Assembly (NCBI GenBank): GCA_016765515.1
Contig: JAESPT010000048.1
Coordinates: forward strand, 1-5,823
From: Sneathiella sp.
Lineage (GTDB): Bacteria > Pseudomonadota > Alphaproteobacteria > Sneathiellales > Sneathiellaceae
DNA: 5,823 bases
Direction of reading: 5' to 3'
Shown here piece by piece: positions 1 through 5,408 of this stretch. How positions within the stretch are numbered: the first letter of the stretch is position 1; the number at the start of each line of letters is the position of its first letter. The notes under the pieces are model-generated. The model did not search any database, had not been told where the DNA came from, and saw only the letters and a list, made by a program, of their open reading frames with translations. A program made the position numbers and the translations under genes.

Positions 1-520
1 ATTTGGCCTTGGTGTCCTTTTGCAAACCAAACAGGTGAAGAAGATGGTGTCGTCCTATGTGGGCGAGAATGCAGAATTCATGCGCCAGTATCTGTCTGGT
101 GAATTGGAGCTGGAATTCAATCCACAAGGTACGCTTGCTGAAAGAATGCGTGCTGGTGGTGCCGGTGTTCCTGGCTTCTACACCAAAACGGGTTACGGGA
201 CTTTGGTTGCCAAAGGCAAGGAAGTGAAAGAATTCGATGGTGAGAAGTATGTATTGGAGCGCGGCATCGTTGTTGATCTTGCTATCGTCAAAGCCTGGAA
301 AGGCGATGAACACGGTAATCTGATTTATCGCAAAACAGCCCGCAATTTTAACCCGCTCGTTGCGACATGCGGTAAAGTAACGGTGGCTGAAGTTGAAGAA
401 ATGGTGTCCGTTGGCGAACTGGACCCGGACAACATTCATACACCGAGTATATATGTGCAGCGCCTTTTAAAGGGTGAGCATGAAAAACGTATTGAACAAC
501 GGACCATCCGGGAAGCCTGA
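1..520 (+). CDS. scoA: Succinyl-CoA:3-ketoacid CoA-transferase, subunit A (5' end cut off by window)
   Basis: This is the alpha subunit of a two-subunit family I CoA-transferase, which moves CoA from succinyl-CoA to acetoacetate or a similar 3-oxoacid in the cytoplasm. The reading frame is open from base 2 and starts mid-protein with [15 protein letters not shown], so about 60 N-terminal residues, including the glycine-rich CoA-binding region, lie outside the window. The visible part has the family landmarks VSSYVGEN, the [17 protein letters not shown] block, [21 protein letters not shown] and the terminal [15 protein letters not shown] segment. These match SCOT-type enzymes better than AtoD. 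It ends with TGA directly followed by TAG (518-523), and the beta subunit starts 17 bp later. The TTG at base 20 is an internal leucine, not a start. Family assignment is firm. The exact acid substrate is inferred. Confidence 0.95.
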   Translation, partial: FGLGVLLQTKQVKKMVSSYVGENAEFMRQYLSGELELEFNPQGTLAERMRAGGAGVPGFYTKTGYGTLVAKGKEVKEFDGEKYVLERGIVVDLAIVKAWKGDEHGNLIYRKTARNFNPLVATCGKVTVAEVEEMVSVGELDPDNIHTPSIYVQRLLKGEHEKRIEQRTIREA

Positions 521-537
521 TAGAGGGAGAATAGCTA

Positions 538-1167
538 ATGTCTTGGGATCGTAACCAAATGGCTGCCCGCGCAGCTCAGGAACTTGAAGATGGAACCTAT
601 GTGAATCTCGGAATTGGTATTCCGACACTGGTTTCCAATTATATTCCAGAAGGTGTTGATGTAACTTTGCAATCAGAAAATGGCATGCTGGGTATGGGAC
701 CTTTCCCGACCGAGGATGAAATTGATGCTGATTTGATCAATGCCGGGAAACAAACAATTACGGAATTGAATCGCACAAGTTACTTTAATTCCGCCGATAG
801 CTTCGCCATGATCCGCGGCGGCCATATCGCTCTTTCCATTTTGGGAGCGATGGAGGTTTCTGAAACAGGTGACCTTGCCAACTGGATGATACCAGGGAAA
901 CTGGTGAAAGGCATGGGCGGCGCCATGGATTTGGTCGCTGGCGTTAAGCGGGTTGTCATTATCATGGATCACACCAATAAAGCCGGTGCAACCAAACTCC
1001 TGAAAGAATGTACCTTGCCGCTTACTGGTAAGGCTGTGGTGGATCGGGTCATTTCTGGACTCGGTGTTTTTGATATTGTTGAAGGTGGTTTGAAAGTGGT
1101 TGAGCTCGCGCCTGATGTGACCATGGATGAAGTTCTTGCAAAAACCGATGCGACGATAGTCGACTAG
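538..1167 (+). CDS. scoB: Succinyl-CoA:3-ketoacid CoA-transferase, subunit B
   Basis: This is the beta subunit of the same CoA-transferase, 209 aa, a normal full length for the family. It carries the catalytic glutamate that forms the enzyme-CoA thioester: E47 in the SENG motif (residues 46-49), preceded by GIGIPT (25-30) and followed by GMLGMGP. Further conserved blocks are [26 protein letters not shown] and [18 protein letters not shown]. The ATG start is supported by a purine-rich Shine-Dalgarno sequence GAGGGAGA (523-530), 7 nt upstream. It lies 17 bp after the alpha subunit gene, so the two are co-transcribed and probably assemble as an alpha2beta2 enzyme. Likely roles are acetoacetate/ketone-body use or the final CoA-transfer step of 3-oxoacid breakdown. 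Substrate preference is an inference. Confidence 0.96.
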   Translation: MSWDRNQMAARAAQELEDGTYVNLGIGIPTLVSNYIPEGVDVTLQSENGMLGMGPFPTEDEIDADLINAGKQTITELNRTSYFNSADSFAMIRGGHIALSILGAMEVSETGDLANWMIPGKLVKGMGGAMDLVAGVKRVVIIMDHTNKAGATKLLKECTLPLTGKAVVDRVISGLGVFDIVEGGLKVVELAPDVTMDEVLAKTDATIVD

Positions 1168-1191
1168 GTGTCCGCTGTATAATTGCGATTA

Positions 1192-1214
1192 AGGGCTGCT
1201 TTTTGGCGGCCCCT
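1192..1214 (+). terminator. Possible intrinsic terminator after scoAB
   Basis: A hairpin can form 24 bp after the scoB stop: AGGGCTGC pairs with GCGGCCCCT across a T-rich loop, giving eight pairs (one G-T) with one bulged C. What follows, ATTTGCGTT, is only weakly T-rich, so this is a poor match to the classical model. It may be a leaky terminator or an RNA-stabilising 3' hairpin. Position, directly after the operon, is the main support. Confidence 0.4.
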
Positions 1215-1252
1215 ATTTGCGTTAAAGATTTGTTTTAAATGCACAAAATTAT

Positions 1253-1303
1253 GTTTGTTCTGAGCGCAGGGCTGCCTTGCAAAGTTTGTTCTTTTAGTTT
1301 GTT
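1253..1303 (+). repeat. Three direct copies of GTTTGTT upstream of the transporter operon
   Basis: GTTTGTT occurs at 1253-1259, 1284-1290 and 1297-1303. The first two copies extend to the 9-mer GTTTGTTCT and are 31 bp apart (about three helical turns). The second and third extend to AGTTTGTT and are 13 bp apart. The third overlaps the left arm of the palindrome at 1294-1317. The copies could be binding half-sites. They could also be chance in AT-rich DNA. Confidence 0.4.
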
Positions 1304-1317
1304 AGCAAGCAAACTAA
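1294..1317. promoter_or_regulatory. 24-bp palindrome, candidate operator of the transporter operon
   Basis: Perfect 8-bp inverted arms TTAGTTTG (1294-1301) and CAAACTAA (1310-1317) flank an 8-bp centre TTAGCAAG. Two further base pairs in the centre are symmetric, so 20 of 24 positions obey dyad symmetry. It lies 9 bp before the ATG of the first transporter gene. A weak promoter-like pair, TTGCAA (1277-1282) and TGTTAG (1300-1305) with 17-bp spacing, would put the -10 box inside the palindrome, which suits repression. The size and symmetry resemble TetR-family operators, but no regulator gene lies in the window. An RNA hairpin acting on translation is the main alternative. Confidence 0.5.
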
Positions 1318-1326
1318 TATCCGCCA

Positions 1327-2289
1327 ATGATTTCTCACCGTCTGATTCTACGCCCCTTTTTTGAGGCCCCTGCCGCTTTTCAAGCGGCTATTTTAATGAT
1401 TATCGGTTGTGCTTTTCTGGCAATATTGGGCGGATTGATCCGGTCTATGTCGGATAGTGGCATGCCGGTTTTCGAAATCGTCTTTTTGCGCAACCTTGCA
1501 GGTTTGATAGTTCTGGCGCCGTGGTTTATGAAAAACGGCATCTCAGGCCTTAAAACCCAACGCCCCAAACTATTTTTAATTCGCGGCTTTTTTGGATTTG
1601 CCTCCATGCTTGCCTGGTTTTACACGGTTTCTGTTATTCCGTTGGCTGAAGCGGTTGCGCTGAATTTCACGGCTCCAATCTTTGGCACCTTGCTTGCAAT
1701 AATTGTCCTGAAAGAAGTCGTTCGCTTGCGGCGCTGGATGGCCATATTGGTGGGGTTCATCGGAGCCATGATTATCTTGCGGCCAGGAGCCATTGAGATG
1801 AGTATGGGAGCCTATGCCGCAATTTTTGCAGCAGCGACAATGGCTTGCTCCGTTACGTGCGTAAAAATGCTTTCCGCGACGGAAAGTACCCCGTCCATTG
1901 TTGCCTGGACTCAAATCATTATTCTGCCGATGTCCCTGATACCGGCACTACTCGTTTGGCAAACTCCCACCATAGACCAACTTATCCTGATCGTTGGCAT
2001 CGGTATATGCGCCACATTGGGACATTTGTTTTTTACGCGCGCTTTTGCTCTTGCCGATTCCACTTATGTTCTACCCTTCGATTTTTCCCGTTTGGTCTTC
2101 TCTGCGATCATCGGTTTTGCGTTTTTCAGTCAGGAGCCAGATGCCTACGTTTGGATCGGAGCGGCTGTTATTTTCATTTCATCCATCTACATTGCCATGC
2201 GAGAAGCCAAATTGAATACCAGCGGCAAAGGTAGTAAAAGTGCAGGCAATGCCAAGGCGACAGCTGAAAAACTAGGTCAGGGTCAGTGA
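1327..2289 (+). CDS. DMT-superfamily (EamA) transporter, first of three
   Basis: An inner-membrane transporter of 320 aa with about ten predicted membrane helices and two EamA repeats (roughly residues 20-153 and 160-290), the standard size and layout. Family marks are PLAEAVALNFTAP (105-117) in helices 3-4, the basic RLRRW loop (133-137) before helix 5, the RPG turn at its end (152-154), and PFDFSRL near helix 9. The tail after about residue 292 is hydrophilic and rich in Lys, Gly and Ala. An in-frame TAA at 1315 makes ATG 1327 the earliest possible start, but no good Shine-Dalgarno precedes it. ATG 1396 (residue 24) is a less likely alternative because it falls in helix 1. The stop overlaps the next gene's GTG start. 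The substrate is unknown: EamA proteins export or import amino acids, vitamins, nucleotide derivatives and other small metabolites. It is only distantly similar to the two genes that follow. Confidence 0.9.
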   Translation: MISHRLILRPFFEAPAAFQAAILMIIGCAFLAILGGLIRSMSDSGMPVFEIVFLRNLAGLIVLAPWFMKNGISGLKTQRPKLFLIRGFFGFASMLAWFYTVSVIPLAEAVALNFTAPIFGTLLAIIVLKEVVRLRRWMAILVGFIGAMIILRPGAIEMSMGAYAAIFAAATMACSVTCVKMLSATESTPSIVAWTQIIILPMSLIPALLVWQTPTIDQLILIVGIGICATLGHLFFTRAFALADSTYVLPFDFSRLVFSAIIGFAFFSQEPDAYVWIGAAVIFISSIYIAMREAKLNTSGKGSKSAGNAKATAEKLGQGQ

Positions 2290-3251
2290 GTGATAAGGCA
2301 CGAAACGCTGAGAACTGGCTAAATTTATGGGAAAGCATTCCCGATAACGGCAAGGGGATGTTGTGGACACTTGCCGCGGGCTTCCTTTTTTCCTGTATGA
2401 CCCTTGGGATCAAATATCTCGGCCAGGAGATGGACAGTTTTCAAATCGGTTTTATACGGGCTTTTTTCGGGCTGATTGCCATTCTGCCCTTTGCACTTCG
2501 GCGCGGCTTCGCTCCGCTTCGCACAAAAGTCTTCAAAATGCACCTTGCCCGCTCGTGTGTCGGGATTACCGGTATGCTGTGTATTTTTTATGCCATAACC
2601 CATATGCCCTTGGCTGATGCTGTCGCACTGACATTTACCAGGCCTCTGTTTTTGATCCTTCTTGCTGTTGTGTTCTTGGGAGAGATTGTGCGCTGGCGCC
2701 GCTGGTTAGCGACGCTGGTGGGTTTTGTTGGCGTCGTGATTATGGTGCAGGCTAATGCAGAAGTAGGGCTTGCATCCGGTGTGGCTCTTTTCGGGGCGTT
2801 GATGGTCGCTTTGGTCTCTGTCTTTTTAAAGAAATTGAGTAGAACAGAAGCGCCAACCACCATTATGTTTTATTTCGGTGTGATTGGGTCCTTAATTTCT
2901 TTTGTGCCGGCATCTCTGGTCTGGATAACACCCACATGGGAACAATTGGCAATTCTGGCAGTTGCGGCGTCTTTCGGGTCAGGGGCAAATTTTTGCATAA
3001 TTCGGGCCTTCAGTGTTGCTGAGGCCACTGCGGTTGCCCCTTTTGATTACACACGCCTCATCTTTTCAGGCATTCTGGGTTTTATTCTGTTTTCTGAGAT
3101 CCCCAGTGGTTGGATGATTGTCGGAGCGGGAATAATTGTAGCATCCAGCTTATATATCGTCCTGAGAGAAGCTGGATTAAATAAAACTGAGACATCAAAT
3201 GAGAGTGCAAACACTAAGCCCCGTACTGTCGCGTCGGAGCCAAAGAGATGA
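2286..3251 (+). CDS. DMT-superfamily (EamA) transporter, second of three
   Basis: A 321-aa, ten-helix inner-membrane protein with two EamA repeats (roughly 25-155 and 161-293). Visible motifs are IPDNGKG (18-24) just before helix 1, LGIKYLGQEMDSFQIGF (40-56), PLADAVALTFTRP (108-120), VRWRRW (135-140) and PFDYTRL (252-258). The start is GTG, embedded in a GTGA overlap with the previous stop. The next in-frame Met is residue 25, inside helix 1. AGG at 2274-2276 is a weak ribosome site, so translation probably depends on coupling to the upstream gene. The RPG turn of helix 5 seen in the first transporter is replaced by Q-A-N (155-157). The C-terminal 23 residues are polar. It is about 81% identical to the next gene. 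Substrate is unknown, and the two probably share a related one. Confidence 0.9.
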   Translation: MSDKARNAENWLNLWESIPDNGKGMLWTLAAGFLFSCMTLGIKYLGQEMDSFQIGFIRAFFGLIAILPFALRRGFAPLRTKVFKMHLARSCVGITGMLCIFYAITHMPLADAVALTFTRPLFLILLAVVFLGEIVRWRRWLATLVGFVGVVIMVQANAEVGLASGVALFGALMVALVSVFLKKLSRTEAPTTIMFYFGVIGSLISFVPASLVWITPTWEQLAILAVAASFGSGANFCIIRAFSVAEATAVAPFDYTRLIFSGILGFILFSEIPSGWMIVGAGIIVASSLYIVLREAGLNKTETSNESANTKPRTVASEPKR

Positions 3252-4180
3252 AGGGTGGCGTGACTGTCTCAGGGCGATGGCTAATTTATTGGGCGACGAT
3301 CCCGGATAACGGGAAGGGTATTTTATGGACCCTCGCGGCCGGGCTTCTTTTTACCTTTATGAGCCTTGGGATCAAATATCTGGGCCAGGAAATGGATAGT
3401 TTCCAAATTGGATTCTTGCGGGCGTTCTTTGGCTTAATTGCTATTCTGCCGTTTGCATTAAGACGGGGGATCACGCCGCTTCGAACGAAAGTGTTAAAAT
3501 TACACTTTGTTCGTGCGATCTTCGGGATTACCGCGATGTTGTGTATTTATTATGCAATTACACATTTACCACTGGCTGATGCGGTAGCCCTCACCTTTAC
3601 ACGGCCTCTATTTCTTATTTTCCTTGCCGTTCTTTTCCTTGGTGAAAAAGTCCGTTGGCGCCGTTGGGCCGCGACCTTGGTCGGATTTGTCGGGGTTTTA
3701 GTGATGGTGCAATCAAATGCAGAAGTTGGACTTGCCTCTGCTATCGCCTTGTTGGGAGCCCTAATGGTTGCGCTGGTCTCGGTCTTGCTGAAGAAACTAA
3801 GCAGGACTGAAGCTCCTACGACGATAATGGTTTATTATGGAGTTATCGGTTCTTTAATTGCTTTTATACCTGCGTCACAAGTTTGGGTAACCCCTACTGG
3901 AGAACAGCTTGTTATCCTTGTCGGTGCAGCGATTGTCGGATCAGCGACTAATTTTTGCATGATCCGGGCTTTCAGCATAGCTGAGGCAACTGCTGTTGCG
4001 CCTTTTGACTATGTGCGTCTTATTTTTTCCGGATTTTTTGGTTTTATACTTTTTTCTGAAATTCCAAGCGAATGGATGGTGCTTGGGGCCGGGATTATTG
4101 TGGCGTCCAGCTTATATATTGTCCGCAGAGAAGCAGGTCTGAAAAAACAGACCCAAAGTATCCCCGATACTAAAAGATAA
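3248..4180 (+). CDS. DMT-superfamily (EamA) transporter, third of three; close paralog of the second
   Basis: A 310-aa, ten-helix inner-membrane EamA transporter that aligns without gaps and with identical residue numbers to the preceding protein from W11 to L298, with 52 differences in residues 18-298 by hand count. Landmarks are the same: IPDNGKG (18-24), PLADAVALTFTRP (108-120), VRWRRW (135-140) and PFDYVRL (252-258). Its ATG lies in an ATGA overlap with the previous stop and has GGAG (3236-3239) 8 nt upstream, a better ribosome site than the second gene's. Non-conservative changes relative to its twin include I134K, L141A, L211Q, W218G, G275E and L293R, so function may have shifted. The tail is shorter (12 polar residues). 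Positive loop charges are conserved, so both proteins should insert in the same orientation. Substrate is unknown. Confidence 0.9.
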   Translation: MKGGVTVSGRWLIYWATIPDNGKGILWTLAAGLLFTFMSLGIKYLGQEMDSFQIGFLRAFFGLIAILPFALRRGITPLRTKVLKLHFVRAIFGITAMLCIYYAITHLPLADAVALTFTRPLFLIFLAVLFLGEKVRWRRWAATLVGFVGVLVMVQSNAEVGLASAIALLGALMVALVSVLLKKLSRTEAPTTIMVYYGVIGSLIAFIPASQVWVTPTGEQLVILVGAAIVGSATNFCMIRAFSIAEATAVAPFDYVRLIFSGFFGFILFSEIPSEWMVLGAGIIVASSLYIVRREAGLKKQTQSIPDTKR

Positions 4181-4199
4181 GTCCCTTTTGAACGGGGCT
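4180..4199. terminator. Hairpin shared by two convergent operons, possible bidirectional terminator
   Basis: AGTCCC (4180-4185) pairs with GGGGCT (4194-4199) over an 8-nt loop, six pairs including one G-T. It overlaps the last base of the transporter stop codon and two bases of the yciB stop. Read from the minus strand it is followed by the partly T-rich TTATCTTTTAG, so it works better in that direction. Short stem and imperfect T-run keep the call tentative. Confidence 0.35.
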
Positions 4200-4788
4200 A
4201 ATTGGAGGTCTCTTGTTTTTCTTCAATTAAATGACGTTTCACAATGGGGATTTGAGTCACAAGGAAAACAACGTTAAGGGCTAATATGCCGTAGACCCTG
4301 AAGATCACCCACAGATCTGTTGAAACATACTGGCGAACAATCTCATTGGTCACGGCAATGGCGATCATAAAGAGACCCAGCCGAAAGGTGAGTTTTTTCC
4401 ATCCTTCATCGTCTATGTCTACCATCGTGCCAAAGACGAGCTTGAGCAAGGATTGTCCCCAGAATAAACCGGCCAAGAGTGCAGCTCCGCAAAGGGCATT
4501 GGTAAGGCTCACTTCAATTTTGATAAACTCTTCATCTCCTAAGAAGAGAGTAAGGCCACCAAACACCAGAACAAATAACAGGGAAACGCTGGGTAAAATC
4601 GGTATTTTATGGGTTAGCAACCATGACGCGATAAAGGAGACTGTGACAGAGACAAGTAAAACACCGGTGGCGACAAAAATATCACTCAGTTCATCGGCAA
4701 CGAAAAACAAAATGAGGGGCCCAAGGTCAATAACTAACTTGAGAAGAGGTGATATTTGTTTTTCAGACTCTTTTGAGTTCTTACTCAT
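4198..4788 (-). CDS. yciB: YciB/IspZ family inner-membrane septation protein
   Basis: This is a 196-aa polytopic inner-membrane protein of the YciB (intracellular septation protein A) family, implicated in cell-envelope maintenance and division in other proteobacteria. Family signatures are DLGPLILFFVAD (21-32), DIFVATGVLL (36-45), LTHKIPILPSVS (58-69), VFGGLTLFLGDEEFIK (75-90), the DDEGWKKLTFRLGLF block (126-140), NEIVRQYVSTDLWV (148-161) and QIPIVKRH near the end. About five or six hydrophobic segments are visible. I place the start at ATG 4788 because GAGGA (4799-4803) lies 10 nt upstream. A TTG at 4818 would add ten residues that span that ribosome site and is less likely. It converges on the transporter operon and lies 116 bp downstream of the DUF1232 gene on the same strand. 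The molecular mechanism of the family is not settled. Confidence 0.93.
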   Translation of the reverse strand: MSKNSKESEKQISPLLKLVIDLGPLILFFVADELSDIFVATGVLLVSVTVSFIASWLLTHKIPILPSVSLLFVLVFGGLTLFLGDEEFIKIEVSLTNALCGAALLAGLFWGQSLLKLVFGTMVDIDDEGWKKLTFRLGLFMIAIAVTNEIVRQYVSTDLWVIFRVYGILALNVVFLVTQIPIVKRHLIEEKQETSN

Positions 4789-4904
4789 TTTTGACTTTTC
4801 CTCGCGGATAAATATCAATTATTAGATGATTGCGTTCAGGACCCTATCAGCAGTTTTGGTATTTTCCAAGTTTCTTGTGTTAAAGGGCGGGCGATTAACA
4901 GTCG

Positions 4905-5288
4905 TCAGTCAACCGCCTCTTTATTTTCCTCCTTTTCAAGGAAGATACGTGCTTTTTGTCGGTGCTCATTGGTAATGTATTTCTTCACAGTCGCCATTGC
5001 TGCCATTAAAACACTGGCATCGTCTGTAAAGCCCAGCGCCGCAATAAAGTCCGGGATGACGTCAACGGGCATAATAAAATAAGCCAGGGCGCCAAAGAGG
5101 ACAGCTTTTACAAAAGCAGGGCTTTTCCCATCCATGGCACAATAGAAACTGGCGGTAACGTCGTCAGAAAACGGGATTTTTCCAATATTGCTGCGTAACT
5201 TCTGAGCAAAATCCCGCATGACAAGCCGTTTGTCACTTCGCATTTTATCCGCATCAAAGGCAGAAATGTCATCTTCATCTGTTTGCAT
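4905..5288 (-). CDS. DUF1232 (YkvA-like) small membrane-associated protein
   Basis: A 127-aa protein with a DUF1232 domain in its middle. The diagnostic core is the hydrophobic segment AVLFGALAYFIMPVD (62-76) followed by P-V-D-V-I-P-D (74-80) and GFTDDA (86-91), i.e. the conserved P-x-D-x-I-P-D then D-D pattern. The N-terminal 35 residues are charged, and the C-terminus is rich in Lys and Glu. The family's function is unknown; it is usually taken as membrane-associated. I prefer ATG 5288, which matches the usual N-terminal length of relatives. ATG 5318 would add MSCPIIIYKT (137 aa). Neither start has a clear Shine-Dalgarno sequence. The gene is divergent from the dehydrogenase at 5409 and shares a strand with yciB, with 116 bp between them, so co-transcription is possible but not evident. 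Confidence 0.85.
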   Translation of the reverse strand: MQTDEDDISAFDADKMRSDKRLVMRDFAQKLRSNIGKIPFSDDVTASFYCAMDGKSPAFVKAVLFGALAYFIMPVDVIPDFIAALGFTDDASVLMAAMATVKKYITNEHRQKARIFLEKEENKEAVD

Positions 5289-5293
5289 AGTCT

Positions 5294-5323
5294 TGTATAT
5301 GATTATCGGGCAGGACATTGCAA
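5294..5323 (-). promoter_or_regulatory. Possible promoter of the DUF1232 gene
   Basis: On the minus strand TTGCAA (5323-5318) and TATACA (5299-5294) are separated by 18 bp, each matching four of six sigma-70 consensus bases. The -10 box ends 5 nt before ATG 5288, so transcription would begin at or next to that codon. This would exclude the upstream ATG 5318 and imply a leaderless mRNA. Weak consensus match, so tentative. Confidence 0.3.
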
Positions 5324-5396
5324 TAAGCGGTGCTTTTCTTTTTGCTCAGCTCCGTGTATTCAGGGGCATCATTTTTAAAACACAGGTTAGAAAATC

Positions 5397-5402
5397 AGGA
5401 GA
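5397..5402 (+). promoter_or_regulatory. Shine-Dalgarno site of the dehydrogenase gene
   Basis: AGGAGA lies 6 nt before ATG 5409 and is the strongest ribosome-binding site in the window. It fixes the start of the dehydrogenase gene that leaves the window. No convincing sigma-70 promoter was found in the 5319-5396 gap. Confidence 0.75.
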
Positions 5403-5408
5403 CTGAGA

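Noticed and set aside
1178..1183. Perfect TATAAT just after scoB
   Set aside because: The -35 position 17 bp upstream (GATAGT) is a poor match, and a start here would run straight into the hairpin at 1192-1214.
1845..2234. 129-codon + frame inside the first transporter gene
   Set aside because: It is an out-of-frame shadow with Cys-, His- and Phe-rich composition. The transporter frame explains the conservation.
2286..4180. Idea that the two paralogous transporters form an oppositely oriented SMR-like pair
   Set aside because: Basic loop residues (RR at 72-73, RTK at 79-81, RWRRW at 136-140, KK at 182-183) are the same in both, so the topology should be the same.
4788..4818. TTG start at 4818 for yciB giving ten more residues
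   Set aside because: The extra codons overlap the GAGGA ribosome site of ATG 4788 and encode a non-conserved charged stretch.
4346..4825. 159-codon open frame on the + strand opposite yciB
   Set aside because: It lies almost wholly antisense to a well-supported yciB, is rich in Ser, Lys, Pro and Arg without recognisable domains, and has no evident ribosome site.
4856..4869. Small inverted repeat TTGG-N6-CCAA between yciB and the DUF1232 gene
   Set aside because: Only four perfect pairs, no T-run, and not placed like an operator or terminator; likely chance.
5218..5406. 62-codon + frame spanning the DUF1232 start and the intergenic gap
   Set aside because: It is antisense to the charged N-terminus of the DUF1232 protein, has no recognisable motif, and ends just before the well-supported dehydrogenase ribosome site.
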